From NCBI RefSeq assembly GCF_001476895.1, contig NZ_LDTB01000007.1:1-64000 (forward strand): DNA of 64,000 bases. The letters run 5' to 3'. This stretch comes from Sphingomonas endophytica. GTDB lineage: Bacteria; Pseudomonadota; Alphaproteobacteria; Sphingomonadales; Sphingomonadaceae. The notes beneath the pieces are model-generated. The model saw nothing but the letters and a program-made list of their open reading frames with translations, did no database searches and was not told the DNA's origin. A program made the translations under genes and the position numbers. This document shows positions 18,569-27,927 of the stretch, in pieces (the stretch's first letter is position 1; every line of letters starts with the position of its first letter).

Positions 18569-19477
18569 TCAGTCGTGCCGTCGCCCGAAGTCGGCGGCGG
18601 CGTCGTCCTGTCCCTGATCGACGATCGAGCGGCGGATCGCGCGCGTCTTCGCGAAGCGATCGTAGAGCGCGTCGCCGTCGCCCCAGCGGATCGCGCGCTG
18701 CAACTGGCTGAGATCCTCGCTGAAGCGTTGCAGCATCTCCAGCACCGCCTCCTTGTTCGACAGGAAGACGTCGCGCCACATCACCGGGTCCGACGCGGCG
18801 ATGCGGGTGAAATCGCGGAAGCCGCCGGCCGAGAACTTGATGACCTCCGACTGCGTCACCTGCTCCAGATCGTCCGCCGTGCCGACGATCGTATAGGCGA
18901 TCAGGTGCGGCAGGTGGCTGGTCACGGCCAGCACCAGATCGTGATGGTCGGGCGCCATCCGCTCGACGTCGGCGCCGATCCGGCGCCAGAATTCCTCGAC
19001 GCGCACCACCGCCGCCTCGTCGCTGTCGGCGAGCGGCGTGACGATGCACCAGCGGCGCTGGAAGAGGGTCGCGAACCCCGCCTCCGGCCCGCTCTGCTCG
19101 GTGCCCGCGACCGGATGCGCGGGGACGACGCGTCCGGGCGGCAGCACGCCGCCCAGCGCCTGCGCGACCGAGGTCTTGCAGCTTCCCACGTCGCTGACGA
19201 TCGCATCGGCGGGCAGGTCGGCGGCGATTTCCGCCGCGACCGCGCCCATCGCGCCGACCGGCACGCACAGGATCACCAGATCGGCGTCGATGACGGCGGC
19301 CCCGGCATGGTCCGCCACGTCGTCGAGCAGGTCGATGCGGCGCGCGGTTTCGCGCACCTGCGCGCTGGCGTCATGGCCGCTGAGCCGCACGGTCGGCATA
19401 TATTGCCGCACCGCGCGGGCGATCGACGAGCCGATCAGGCCGAGCCCGATGATCGAGACGCGCGCGAACGGCAGCAT
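18569..19477 (-). CDS. tyrA: Prephenate/arogenate dehydrogenase family protein
   Basis: The 302-residue protein begins VSIIGLGLIGSSIARAVR (Rossmann NAD(P) motif). It continues with VILCVPVGAM near residue 70, SDVGSCKTSV near 95, PAHPVAGTEQSGPEAG near 115 and SHLPHLIAYTIVG near 190, all characteristic of TyrA dehydrogenases in tyrosine synthesis. Whether prephenate, arogenate or both are used cannot be decided here. The ATG at 19477 overlaps the hisC stop as TGATG, so translation is coupled to the upstream aminotransferase. That arrangement suggests HisC may also supply the aromatic aminotransferase step. There is no ACT or chorismate mutase domain. Confidence 0.92.
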   Translation of the reverse strand: MLPFARVSIIGLGLIGSSIARAVRQYMPTVRLSGHDASAQVRETARRIDLLDDVADHAGAAVIDADLVILCVPVGAMGAVAAEIAADLPADAIVSDVGSCKTSVAQALGGVLPPGRVVPAHPVAGTEQSGPEAGFATLFQRRWCIVTPLADSDEAAVVRVEEFWRRIGADVERMAPDHHDLVLAVTSHLPHLIAYTIVGTADDLEQVTQSEVIKFSAGGFRDFTRIAASDPVMWRDVFLSNKEAVLEMLQRFSEDLSQLQRAIRWGDGDALYDRFAKTRAIRRSIVDQGQDDAAADFGRRHD

Positions 19478-20577
19478 CAGCCGCGTTCGACCAGATCGCG
19501 CAAGGCGGCGGCGACGCCGCGCGTCTCCTCCTCGGTGCCGATCGTGATGCGCAGGCCCTGCGCCAGCCCCTGACCCGGCAGCCAGCGGACGATATAGCCC
19601 GCATCCATCAGCCCTTTGTAGGCGACCTCGGCGGTCAGCGCGCCCTCGAACACCACCAGCACGAAGTTCGCCTCGCTGGGGATCGCGCGCAGCCCGGCAT
19701 TGCCGAGCCTGGCGATCTCCGCGGCGAACCACGCGCGCCACTCGGCATTGTGGGCGCGGGTGTGCTCGACGAACGCGCGGTCCTCCACCGCGGCGACCGC
19801 GGCGCGCTGCCCGCCGATCGTGATGTTGAAGGGCAGGCGGATGCGGTGCAGCGCCTGGACGATATCGGCATGGGCATAGCCCCAGCCGATCCGCTCGGCA
19901 GCGAGGCCGTGGATCTTCGAGAAGGTCCGCGTCACCAGCACGTTGCTGGCGGTCTTCGCCAGTTCCATCCCGCCGTCGTCGTCACGGTCGGCAAGATATT
20001 CGGCATAGGCCTGATCGAGTACCAGCAGCACGTTGCCCGGCAGCGCGGCGTGCAGTCGCGCGATTTCGGCGGCGGGGGCGAAGGTGCCGGTCGGGTTGTT
20101 GGGATTGGCGACATAGACGATGCGCGTCCGATCGGTGACGCACGCCAGAATCGCGTCGACATCGGTGGCGTAATCGCGATCGGGCGCGATCACCGGCGTC
20201 GCACCGACCCGGCGCGTCGCGATTTCATAGACCGCGAAGCCGTAGCGGACGAAGATCACCTCGTCCCCCGGCCCCGCGAACGCGCCGGCGGCCAGATGCA
20301 GGATCTCATCCGAGCCGTTGCCGTAGATGATCCGCGCCGGATCGAGATCGAAGCGCGCCGCGATCGCCTCGCGCACGATCGCGCCGCTGGCATCGGGATA
20401 GCGCTCGAGCGAATCGGCGGCCGAGGCGAAGGCCGCGCGTGCGGCGGGCGAGGTGCCGAGCGGATTCTCGTTGGAGGACAGCTTGGCGACCTTCCGGCCG
20501 TCATCGGTGGTCGAGCGCCCCGGAACGTACGGGGCAATGTCCATGATCCAGGACTTGGGAACGGGGGCGTTGCTCAT
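19477..20577 (-). CDS. hisC: Histidinol-phosphate / aromatic aminotransferase HisC
   Basis: The 366-residue fold-type I PLP enzyme shows [16 protein letters not shown] near residue 32, [18 protein letters not shown] near 83, [10 protein letters not shown] near 150, [10 protein letters not shown] near 182 and the PLP-lysine motif [17 protein letters not shown] near 215. These fit HisC, which transaminates imidazole acetol phosphate in histidine synthesis. Many alphaproteobacterial HisC enzymes next to tyrA also act on phenylpyruvate and related substrates. ATG 20577 begins the conserved N-terminus. The upstream open frame to 20889 overlaps another gene antisense or out of frame and is not credible. 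It forms an operon with tyrA. Confidence 0.93.
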   Translation of the reverse strand: MSNAPVPKSWIMDIAPYVPGRSTTDDGRKVAKLSSNENPLGTSPAARAAFASAADSLERYPDASGAIVREAIAARFDLDPARIIYGNGSDEILHLAAGAFAGPGDEVIFVRYGFAVYEIATRRVGATPVIAPDRDYATDVDAILACVTDRTRIVYVANPNNPTGTFAPAAEIARLHAALPGNVLLVLDQAYAEYLADRDDDGGMELAKTASNVLVTRTFSKIHGLAAERIGWGYAHADIVQALHRIRLPFNITIGGQRAAVAAVEDRAFVEHTRAHNAEWRAWFAAEIARLGNAGLRAIPSEANFVLVVFEGALTAEVAYKGLMDAGYIVRWLPGQGLAQGLRITIGTEEETRGVAAALRDLVERG

Positions 20578-20656
20578 GGCCGATGCGGGTAGCGCGGGCG
20601 GGGGCGCGGGGGAAGGGCCCGCGCGCGGCGCCGCCCGCTCCCGGCGGACCGGCCGT

Positions 20657-21217
20657 TCAGAACGCGGCGTCGGGCTTGTAGCCCACCTCGGCGATCCTGC
20701 TGCCATCCGGGTTCCGGCCCTCGCGGTACAGCGCGTTGACCTTCTGGCGTTGCGCCCAGGTGAGGCTGTCCCAATCCTCACGGTCGTTGCTGGGGTGGCG
20801 CTCGCCGCCGCCGTGCGACTTGCTCCGGGGGGCGTTGCCGGCGTTCGGCGCCTTGGCCCGGTCCTCCTGAAACGCCTTGAGCGCCGCATCGAGCTCGCCC
20901 GCGGTCACCGCCTGCTCGAACTTGTCGAGGAAGGCCGCGAACATCGCCTCGGGGATGTGATTGGTGGTCGAGCCGCTGAGCGGCAACGTGCCGCCGGTCA
21001 GCTTGACGGTGAAGGCGACGACACCGTTCTGGACCTGCCACCACCGGCCGGCCGCTCTGGCGGTGCCGATGTTGCGCTCCGCATATTGTTCGCGCGTGCG
21101 GCGGATGCCGTCCACCACGGGCCGGCGCAGCTTGGCGGGATCGTCGGGCTTCACGGCAAACGCCTCTGCGAGCCCTTCGTTGTCGATGAAGCCGGCGAGT
21201 GAATCCAATATTCCCAT
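20657..21217 (-). CDS. Hypothetical protein with C-terminal helical tail
   Basis: The 186-codon frame encodes a protein I cannot assign. It starts [20 protein letters not shown] with GGAGGCGAAG directly upstream of ATG 21217, a clear ribosome site. The middle (residues 40-110) mixes strands and helices ([30 protein letters not shown]). A charged linker (about 130-150) leads to a C-terminal [20 protein letters not shown] segment that looks helical. There is no signal peptide or membrane segment. It is divergent from metX and lies 79 bases upstream of hisC in the same direction. It is probably a real cytoplasmic protein. Confidence 0.7.
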   Translation of the reverse strand: MGILDSLAGFIDNEGLAEAFAVKPDDPAKLRRPVVDGIRRTREQYAERNIGTARAAGRWWQVQNGVVAFTVKLTGGTLPLSGSTTNHIPEAMFAAFLDKFEQAVTAGELDAALKAFQEDRAKAPNAGNAPRSKSHGGGERHPSNDREDWDSLTWAQRQKVNALYREGRNPDGSRIAEVGYKPDAAF

Positions 21218-21391
21218 CTTCGCCTCCACGCCGCACGCCGTCGTCGCGGAGCTAGGCACGACATCTTACCGATTGGTCAACGCGCGCGCGGAATCCGTAA
21301 ACCTGCGTCAACCTGTCCGCTCATCCGGTGCGCGCCCGGTTCGTCGCCATCTCGACACCGCGCCCCGCGCGCGCGTAGAGACGGTCGCTCG

Positions 21392-22522
21392 ATGCTGACC
21401 ACGCCTTCCTCGCTCGACCAGCGGTTCGGCCTGTCGCGGCGCGTCGTGCTGCCGGGGCCGCTCAGGCTCGATGGTGGCGCGCTGCTCGCGCCGGTCGAGA
21501 TCGCCTATGAAACCTATGGCTCGCTGGCGCCCGGCGGTGGCAATGCGATGCTGGTCTGCCATGCGCTGACCGGGGACCAGCATGTGGCCAGCGCGCACCC
21601 GCGCACCGGGAAGCCGGGCTGGTGGCAACGGATGGTCGGGCCGGGCAAGCCGATCGACACCGATCGCTTCTTCGTGATCTGCGCCAACGTGCTCGGATCG
21701 TGCATGGGCTCGTCGGGGCCGGCCAGCATCGATCCGGTGACGGGGCGGCCCTATGGCATGTCCTTCCCGGTCATCACGATCCGCGACATGGTACGCGCGC
21801 AGGCGTTGCTGCTGGATCACCTGGGCGTCGGGCAACTGGCGGCGGTGGTCGGCGGGTCGATGGGCGGTATGCAGGCGCTGAGCTGGGCGGCGACCTTCCC
21901 GGAGCGGGTCGCGGCGTGCCTGATGATCGCCTCCACCGCGCGACATTCGGCGCAGAACATCGCCTTTCACGAGGTCGGGCGGCAGGCGGTGATGGCCGAC
22001 CCGAACTGGCGCGGCGGCGATTATTACGACGGCGATCCGCCCGCGGCGGGGCTGGCGGTGGCGCGGATGGCGGCGCACATCACCTATCTGTCGGAAGCGG
22101 GGCTGACCGAGAAGTTCGGGCGGCGGCTTCAGGCGCGCGAACAGAAGTCGTTCGGGTTCGACGCCGATTTCCAGGTCGAAAGCTATCTGCGGCACCAGGG
22201 ACTGGCGTTCACCGACCGCTTCGACGCCAACAGCTATCTCTACATCACCCGCGCGCTCGATTATTTCGATCTCGCCGAGGAGCATGGCGGGCTGCTCGCC
22301 AATGCGTTCCGGGGGACGGCGACGCGTTTCTGCCTCGTCAGCTTCGACACCGACTGGCTGTATCCCACCAGCGAGTCGCGGGCCGTGGTCCATGCGCTGA
22401 TGGCGGGCGGCGCGGCGGCGAGCTTTGTCGAACTGTCCAGCCCGTACGGGCATGACGCCTTCCTCCTGGAATCGCCCGAACTGGACCGGGTGGTCAGCGG
22501 TTTTCTGGGAACCGGACGATGA
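21392..22522 (+). CDS. metX: Homoserine O-acetyltransferase MetX
   Basis: This alpha/beta-hydrolase-fold enzyme acetylates (or succinylates) homoserine, the first committed step of methionine synthesis. In the 376-residue sequence the nucleophile Ser lies in [15 protein letters not shown] near residue 153. The catalytic Asp is in [12 protein letters not shown] near 320 and the His in [12 protein letters not shown] near 352. [10 protein letters not shown] near residue 60 is the oxyanion-hole region. The length and motifs match MetX rather than the unrelated MetA. The next gene, metW, overlaps by 4 bases (ATGA), the usual alphaproteobacterial metXW pair. I looked for a SAM-II-type riboswitch in the 174-base leader and saw none. 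Confidence 0.95.
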   Translation: MLTTPSSLDQRFGLSRRVVLPGPLRLDGGALLAPVEIAYETYGSLAPGGGNAMLVCHALTGDQHVASAHPRTGKPGWWQRMVGPGKPIDTDRFFVICANVLGSCMGSSGPASIDPVTGRPYGMSFPVITIRDMVRAQALLLDHLGVGQLAAVVGGSMGGMQALSWAATFPERVAACLMIASTARHSAQNIAFHEVGRQAVMADPNWRGGDYYDGDPPAAGLAVARMAAHITYLSEAGLTEKFGRRLQAREQKSFGFDADFQVESYLRHQGLAFTDRFDANSYLYITRALDYFDLAEEHGGLLANAFRGTATRFCLVSFDTDWLYPTSESRAVVHALMAGGAAASFVELSSPYGHDAFLLESPELDRVVSGFLGTGR

Positions 22523-23118
22523 GCCTGCGCCCCGATCTGGCGATCATCGCCGCGCATGTGCCGCGCGGGGCGCGGGTGCTGGATGTCGGGTGCGGCGACG
22601 GCGAACTGATGGCGGCGTTGCGCGACGAATGTGGCGTCGATGCGCGCGGGCTGGAAATCGACCCCGCCAATGTCGCCGCGGCGGTCGGGCGCGGCCTGTC
22701 GGTGATCCAGGGTGACGCGGATACCGATCTGGCGGGATATCCCGATGGCAGTTTCGACTATGCGATCCTCAGCCAGACGTTGCAGACCGCGCGCGCGCCC
22801 GACCGGGTGCTGGACGAACTGCTGCGGATCGGGAGGCACGCCTTCGTCAGCTTTCCCAATTTCGCGCATTGGCGCGTGCGGCTGTCGCTGCTGTGGGGCG
22901 GGCGGATGCCGGTGACGCGGCTGTTGCCCGAGCGCTGGTACGACACGCCCAACATCCACCATCTGACGATCGACGATTTTCGCGCACATCTGGCCGAGCG
23001 CGCGGTGACGGTGGACGGGGCGTGGTTCCTGTCGGGGGACAAGCGCACCGGCGGCGCGGCGGCGAATATGATGGCGGAACATGCCGTATTTCTGCTGCGA
23101 CGGAACAAGCCACGTTGA
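22519..23118 (+). CDS. metW: Methionine biosynthesis protein MetW
   Basis: The 199-residue protein is a class I methyltransferase-like fold with the SAM motif [15 protein letters not shown] near residue 20. It also has MetW-specific segments: [20 protein letters not shown] near 45, [20 protein letters not shown] near 80 and [21 protein letters not shown] near 115. MetW is required with MetX for full homoserine acetyltransferase activity in several proteobacteria; no methyl-transfer substrate is established. It overlaps metX by 4 bases, which ties the two proteins in expression and probably in function. Confidence 0.94.
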   Translation: MSLRPDLAIIAAHVPRGARVLDVGCGDGELMAALRDECGVDARGLEIDPANVAAAVGRGLSVIQGDADTDLAGYPDGSFDYAILSQTLQTARAPDRVLDELLRIGRHAFVSFPNFAHWRVRLSLLWGGRMPVTRLLPERWYDTPNIHHLTIDDFRAHLAERAVTVDGAWFLSGDKRTGGAAANMMAEHAVFLLRRNKPR

Positions 23119-23149
23119 TCCCGGTTAAGATCGCGGGGAATCGGGATCG

Positions 23150-23551
23150 ATGATGAGCAAGACCGCGCTGATTGTAGAAGACGAGATTTTCGTGGCGCTG
23201 GATCTGGAGCGGATCCTGGAGGATGCCGGCTATACGGTCGCCGCCATCGCCGCCGACGCGCAGACCGCGCTGGAAGCGGCACCCGGCTGTCGCTTCGCGT
23301 TCGTCGACGTCAATCTGCGCGACGGCCCCACCGGGCCCGACATCGCGGAGCGGATCGCGCGCGACCATGGCGTGCGCGTCGTGTTCGTCACCGCCAATCC
23401 CGGGCAGATCACCAATCGCGACACCGCGCTCGGCTATGTCCGCAAGCCGTTCAACGAGGAGGCGATCCTGGCTGCGGCGCAGACCGCCGCTCAGGATACG
23501 GCCACCGGGCCCGGCAGCGACGATTTCGTCAGGTGGCAACCGATCGGCTGA
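23150..23551 (+). CDS. Single-domain response regulator
   Basis: The 133-residue product is a lone receiver domain. TALIVEDEIFVALDLERIL contains the acidic pair, FAFVDVNLRDGPTGP near residue 52 the phospho-acceptor Asp, VVFVTANPG near residue 80 the switch Thr, and GYVRKPFNEEAI near residue 98 the conserved Lys. There is no output domain, so it probably acts by protein interaction or as a phosphate sink. It is convergent with, and overlaps by 23 bases, the HWE-kinase gene, a likely partner. Kinases of that family are often paired with orphan receivers of this FixJ/CheY-like type. The start may be the first or second ATG (23150 or 23153). Confidence 0.88.
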   Translation: MMSKTALIVEDEIFVALDLERILEDAGYTVAAIAADAQTALEAAPGCRFAFVDVNLRDGPTGPDIAERIARDHGVRVVFVTANPGQITNRDTALGYVRKPFNEEAILAAAQTAAQDTATGPGSDDFVRWQPIG

Positions 23552-25085
23552 ACGCGCCGCGCGGGATCGTTACCGTCACTTCCAGTCCGTCGCGCGGCCA
23601 TTCGCGCGTCACCTGCCCGCCCAGCTGACGCGCGGCGCTCATTTCGATCAGCTGCGAACCGAAGCCATGTTCGCCCGGCGTCCCGTCGAGTGGGGGCCCG
23701 CCGCGTTCGCACCAGCGCAGCACCACATCGTCGCCGACGTCGGTGATCGTCAGCTCGACCATACCCTGCGCGGTCGACAGCGCGCCATATTTGCTCGCGT
23801 TGGTCGCCAGTTCGTGGAAGATCAACGCCAGCGGCGTCGCGGCGCGATCGTCCACCGCGAAGTCGGCACCCGCGATCCGGAAGCGATCGCCGGCGCGGGA
23901 CTGATAGGGGATGAACAGATCTTCCAGCAGGCCCTGCAGGCTGTCCTGCCGGAGTTGCGGACGCGACTGGTCGCTGTGCGGGCGCACGAAGTCATGCGCG
24001 CGACCCAGCGCGGTGATGCGCTGGCGCAACTCGCCGAGCAGCCCTGCGACTTCCGGATGCGTGCGGCCGGTCAGATGGACCAGCCCGGCCACGACCGAGA
24101 AGATGTTCTTGATACGGTGGCTCAGTTCCTGGCTGACGACCTCGCGCTCCTCCATCGCCAATTTGTGTTCGTGGATGTCGGTGCAGGTGCCGAACCAGCG
24201 CGTGATCCGCCCGTCGCCGTCGCGGATCGGCAACGCGCGCCCCAGCACCCAGCGATAGTGCCCGTCATGGTGGCGCAGCCGGTATTCGATCTCATAGGGT
24301 TCGCCGGTCGCCAGCGAATGTCGCCATGCCGTCCAGGCGCGTTCCTGATCCTCGACATGGAACATGCCGTTCCATGCCTCGCCATCGGTCGATCCCTCCG
24401 GCATGCCGGTGTAGTCGTACCAGCGCGCATTGTAATAATCGTGATAGCCATCGGGCAGCGTCGACCACACCATCTGCGGCATGGTGTCCGCCAGCGTGCG
24501 AAAGCGCGTCTCGCTATCCTCGGCATTCGCGCGCGCCTGTCGCACCGAGGCGCGCCGGGCCGCGCCGTCGCGCGAATCGCGCAGCCGCGCCAGCACGTTG
24601 GCCGCCAGCACCGTCAGCCCCTCCTGCTGGAGCGGTGTCAGCCCCTCCGGATGCGGGACGGTGTCGAGCACGCAGAGCGAGCCCATCGGGAAGCCGTCGT
24701 CCGACACCAGCGGCGCGCCGGCGTAGAAGCGCAGGTGCATCTCGCCGGTGACGAGCGGATTGTTCCGGAAGCGCGGATCGGTGCTGGCGTCGGTGACGAT
24801 CGTCAGGCCGTCGCCCCACATCGTATGGCCGCAGAACGAATGTTCGCGCGCCGGCTCCGGCCCCTCGGGCACGCCGGTGCGCGCCAGAAACGTCTGGTGA
24901 TCGGTGTCCAGGATGCTGACGATCCCGGACGGCACGCCGCAGAGCCGCGCGGCGAAATCGGTGATCTGCCGCAGCGCCGCCGCGCCGTGCAGCGACTGGA
25001 TATCGTAGGCGGCAAGCGCCTGCGATCGCTTCGCCTCGTCGAGCGCGTCGGCGCAGATCAGCGGAGAAGGGTTGGTGCGCGGCAT
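23529..25085 (-). CDS. GAF-PAS HWE-family sensor histidine kinase
   Basis: The 518-residue protein has no membrane segment and should be cytoplasmic. A GAF domain spans about 25-170 (with EHSFCGHTMWGDGLTIV, LRFYAGAPLVSDDG and GSLCVLD). A PAS fold spans about 190-315 (TLADTMPQMVWSTLPDG, YDYTG, WFGTCTDIHEHK). The kinase has the phospho-acceptor segment SQELSHRIKNIFSVVAGLV, an N-box FHELATNASKYGAL and a late GFGSQLIEMSAARQLGG, typical of HWE/HisKA_2 enzymes. Its start codon directly follows the ssb stop (TAAATG). The 3' end overlaps the convergent response regulator gene. No Cys typical of LOV light sensing is evident in the PAS core. Confidence 0.92.
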   Translation of the reverse strand: MPRTNPSPLICADALDEAKRSQALAAYDIQSLHGAAALRQITDFAARLCGVPSGIVSILDTDHQTFLARTGVPEGPEPAREHSFCGHTMWGDGLTIVTDASTDPRFRNNPLVTGEMHLRFYAGAPLVSDDGFPMGSLCVLDTVPHPEGLTPLQQEGLTVLAANVLARLRDSRDGAARRASVRQARANAEDSETRFRTLADTMPQMVWSTLPDGYHDYYNARWYDYTGMPEGSTDGEAWNGMFHVEDQERAWTAWRHSLATGEPYEIEYRLRHHDGHYRWVLGRALPIRDGDGRITRWFGTCTDIHEHKLAMEEREVVSQELSHRIKNIFSVVAGLVHLTGRTHPEVAGLLGELRQRITALGRAHDFVRPHSDQSRPQLRQDSLQGLLEDLFIPYQSRAGDRFRIAGADFAVDDRAATPLALIFHELATNASKYGALSTAQGMVELTITDVGDDVVLRWCERGGPPLDGTPGEHGFGSQLIEMSAARQLGGQVTREWPRDGLEVTVTIPRGAFSRSVAT

Positions 25086-25667
25086 TTAGAACGGCACGTC
25101 GTCGTCGAGGTCGTCCGCGAAGCCGCCACCGTAATTGCCGCCGCCGCGCGACGCGCCTCCGGACGGCGCACCGCCGCCGCGCGCGCCGCCACCGCCGCCG
25201 CCACGCGAGCCGCCGCCATAGCCACCGCCGCTGCCGCCGCCGAAATCGTCGCCGCCGCCGAAGTCGTCACGACCGCCGCCACCGCCACCGCCATTGCCGC
25301 CGCCATTGCCGCCGCCCGGCCCGTCGAGCATCGTCAGTACCGAGTTGAAACCCTGCAGCACGACCTCGGTCGAGTAACGGTCCTGCCCGTTCTGGTCCTG
25401 CCACTTGCGCGTCTGGAGCTGGCCCTCGACATAGACCTTGCTGCCCTTGCGCAGGAACCGCTCGGCGACGTTCGCCAGACCTTCGTTGAAGATCGCGACC
25501 GAATGCCATTCGGTCTTTTCCTTCTTCTCGCCGGTGTTGCGGTCCTTCCACGATTCGGACGTGGCGATCCGCAGGTTCACCACCTTGCCGCCGTTCTGGA
25601 ACGAGCGCGACTCGGGATCGCGCCCGAGGTTGCCGACGAGAATGACCTTGTTGACGCTGCCTGCCAT
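25086..25667 (-). CDS. ssb: Single-stranded DNA-binding protein
   Basis: The 193-residue SSB starts [19 protein letters not shown] and has an OB-fold through about residue 112 ([38 protein letters not shown]). A Gly/Arg-rich intrinsically disordered linker (about 118-180) leads to the acidic partner-binding tip DDDVPF. It binds ssDNA as a tetramer and recruits replication and repair proteins. A GAGGAT ribosome site lies just upstream, 9 bases after the feoB stop. It thus sits in a run feoA-feoB-ssb-kinase, an unusual neighbourhood for ssb, which is often next to uvrA or gyrA in related bacteria. Confidence 0.97.
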   Translation of the reverse strand: MAGSVNKVILVGNLGRDPESRSFQNGGKVVNLRIATSESWKDRNTGEKKEKTEWHSVAIFNEGLANVAERFLRKGSKVYVEGQLQTRKWQDQNGQDRYSTEVVLQGFNSVLTMLDGPGGGNGGGNGGGGGGGRDDFGGGDDFGGGSGGGYGGGSRGGGGGGARGGGAPSGGASRGGGNYGGGFADDLDDDVPF

Positions 25668-25676
25668 GAGATCCTC

Positions 25677-27530
25677 TTAGAGGCCGGCAAACGTCGCCAG
25701 CCAGAATGTGATCCCCGCCATGACATAAGCGGTCACGAAAAGGTAGCCGAGCATGAACAGCGGCCATCGCCAGCCGTTCGTCTCGCGCCGGGTCACGGCG
25801 ATCGTGCTGATGCATTGCGGCGCGAACACGAACCACATCAGGAAGGCCAGCGCGGTCGGCAGCGACCAGCGCCCGCGCAGGTGATCGACCAGGCTCTTGG
25901 CGCCCGACGCATCCTCGGTATCGTCGATCGCATAAGCGGTGCCGATCGCCGCCACCGCCACCTCGCGCGCGGCCATCGCCGGGATCAGCGCCAGCGCGAT
26001 ATCGTGATTGAAACCGATCGGCCGCACCACGACCTCCAGCCCGCTGGCGATCCGCCCCGCGACCGAATATTCGACCTGGCTTTGCCCCGGGGGCGCCTTG
26101 GGGAAGCTCAGCAGCGCCCAGAGCACGACCGTGGTCAGCGCGATCGTCGTGCCGGCGCGCTTCAGGAAGATCAGCGCGCGGCTCCACAGCCCGATCACGA
26201 CATCGTGCAGGCGCGGGAGCTGGTATTTGGGCATCTCCATCATGAAGCCCGAGGATTCGCCCTTCGTCACGGTGCGGCGCAGCAGCAGCGCGGCGACGAA
26301 CGCGCCGATGATCCCCATCAGGTACAGGCCGAGCAGCACCAGCCCCTGCAGCCCCACGAACGGCAGCACCTGTCGCGCCGGGATGAAGGCGCCGATGATG
26401 ATCGTATAGACCGGCAGCCGCGCCGAACAGGTCATCAGCGGCGCGATCAGGATCGTGGTCAGCCGGTCCTTCTCGTCATCGATCGTCCGCGTCGCCATGA
26501 TTCCGGGCACGGCGCAGGCGAAGCTGGACAGGAGCGGGATGAACGCGCGTCCCGACAGGCCGACGCCCGCCATCAACCGGTCCAACAGGAAGGCGGCGCG
26601 GACCATATAGCCCGACGCCTCCAGCACGAGGATGAACAGGAACAGGATCAGGATCAGCGGCAGGAACACGACGACCGCGCCGACGCCGGCGATCACGCCG
26701 TCGGTCAGCAGCGAGCGCAGGAAGCCGGGCGCCATCGCCCCCTCGACCGCGGCGTCAAGCGCGGCGAAGCCGTCCTCGATCCAGCCGACCGGCGCCTCCG
26801 ACCAGCTGAACACCGCCTGGAACATCACGAACAGCAACCCGACCAGCAGGATCGGCCCGAACACGGGATGCAGCGCGACGCTGTCGAGTGCATGGTGCCA
26901 GCGGCGCGTCGGCGTCTCGCTGACCGTCGCCGCCCGCGACAGCGCGCGGGCGCGGCGTTGCAGAACGGCGATATCCTCGTCCGGCAGCGTCACGGCGCCG
27001 ATCGCGGCGCGCCCGGTCCCGACGACGTCGGTCAGCGTGGCGCGCAGCACGTCGATCCCGCGCCGCCGCACCGCAACGGTCGGGATCACCGGCACGCCCA
27101 GTTCACGCGCCAGCACGGCGGGATCGAGGACCAGCCCGTCGCGCTCGGCGAGATCGATCATGTTGAGCGCGACCACCACCGGCAGTCCGAGCGCGATCAA
27201 TTGCATCGCGAAGCGCAAATGATTGTCGAGGTTGGCGGCGTCGACGACCACGACCAAGGCGTCCGGGCGGCGTTCCCCGGCCTGCGCGCCGAGCAGCACG
27301 TCGCGCGTCACGCGCTCGTCTGGCGACGAGGGTTCGAGGCTGTACGCGCCGGGCAGGTCGACCAGTTCGACCGGGCGCCCGTCGTCGAGCGCGAGGCGGC
27401 CCGAATGACGTTCGACGGTGACGCCGGGATAATTGCCGACCTTCTGCCGTGCTCCCGTCAGCGCGTTGAACAACGCGCTCTTGCCGGCATTGGGGTTGCC
27501 GACCATCGCAACCAGCGGGGGCATGTCCAT
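25677..27530 (-). CDS. feoB: Ferrous iron transport protein B
   Basis: The 617-residue inner-membrane protein has an N-terminal G domain: G1 MVGNPNAGKSALFN near residue 5, G3 DLPGAYSL near 50 and G4 LNMIDLAE near 118. About ten membrane segments follow, with two gate motifs (LSSFACAVPGIMATRTI near 355 and WFVFAPQCISTIAV near 570). It imports Fe(II). The frame runs to 27605, but ATG 27530 begins the conserved MDMPPLVAMVGNP segment and avoids overlap with feoA. It is on the short side for FeoB, with a compact helical spacer after the G domain. It follows feoA by 22 bases. Confidence 0.95.
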   Translation of the reverse strand: MDMPPLVAMVGNPNAGKSALFNALTGARQKVGNYPGVTVERHSGRLALDDGRPVELVDLPGAYSLEPSSPDERVTRDVLLGAQAGERRPDALVVVVDAANLDNHLRFAMQLIALGLPVVVALNMIDLAERDGLVLDPAVLARELGVPVIPTVAVRRRGIDVLRATLTDVVGTGRAAIGAVTLPDEDIAVLQRRARALSRAATVSETPTRRWHHALDSVALHPVFGPILLVGLLFVMFQAVFSWSEAPVGWIEDGFAALDAAVEGAMAPGFLRSLLTDGVIAGVGAVVVFLPLILILFLFILVLEASGYMVRAAFLLDRLMAGVGLSGRAFIPLLSSFACAVPGIMATRTIDDEKDRLTTILIAPLMTCSARLPVYTIIIGAFIPARQVLPFVGLQGLVLLGLYLMGIIGAFVAALLLRRTVTKGESSGFMMEMPKYQLPRLHDVVIGLWSRALIFLKRAGTTIALTTVVLWALLSFPKAPPGQSQVEYSVAGRIASGLEVVVRPIGFNHDIALALIPAMAAREVAVAAIGTAYAIDDTEDASGAKSLVDHLRGRWSLPTALAFLMWFVFAPQCISTIAVTRRETNGWRWPLFMLGYLFVTAYVMAGITFWLATFAGL

Positions 27531-27552
27531 CAGCGTGACGACGGCCGGACGA

Positions 27553-27810
27553 TCACTCGGCGGCCAGCGGCTCGACGGAAACGCGGATCGCGCCCGCGAC
27601 CGCACGCCGCAGCGCGACGGTCATCCGTCCGATCCGGCAGGCGACCGGCCCGCCGCCGATCCGCGCGCGGTGCAGCACCTGTACCGGCACCCCGGTATCG
27701 AACCCCAGCTCACGCAACCGCCGCGCCTCGGGCGTGGCGAGTCGCGTCCAGTCGATGGCGTCGACGACGGCGGCCTGATGCCGCGGCAGGGTTTCGAGGC
27801 TGATGGTCAC
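27553..27810 (-). CDS. feoA: Ferrous iron transport protein A
   Basis: This 85-residue SH3-like protein is the usual small partner of FeoB. The typical segments are ATPEARRLRELGFDTGVPVQVL (residues 25-46), PVACRIGRMTVALRR and a terminal beta-strand VSVEPL. FeoA is thought to modulate the G domain of FeoB at the cytoplasmic face. It is the first gene of the feoAB run. A minus-strand promoter for the unit should lie in 27811-27870, where A/T-rich sequence (GATTGATTATCAATAAG) is present; that segment is also weakly palindromic and could hold an iron-responsive operator, but I cannot confirm a Fur or Irr box. Confidence 0.92.
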   Translation of the reverse strand: MTISLETLPRHQAAVVDAIDWTRLATPEARRLRELGFDTGVPVQVLHRARIGGGPVACRIGRMTVALRRAVAGAIRVSVEPLAAE

Positions 27811-27927
27811 GAGGCCCGTATACCGACGGTGAGATTGATTATCAATAAGCGAATGGGCGACGGTAACGAGGCCGGTCGTCGTCGTCTCTCGTCGTTGCTT
27901 CGCTACGCTCGCATGACGGACGGCCTC

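Noticed and set aside
21218..21391. SAM-type riboswitch before metX
   Set aside because: None of the conserved SAM-II or SAM/SAH blocks could be found in the leader.
23223..27803. A 1526-codon open frame on the plus strand
   Set aside because: It is antisense to the kinase, ssb, feoB and feoA genes, and its translation is Arg/Gln/His-rich with no family resemblance. It is a shadow caused by high GC.
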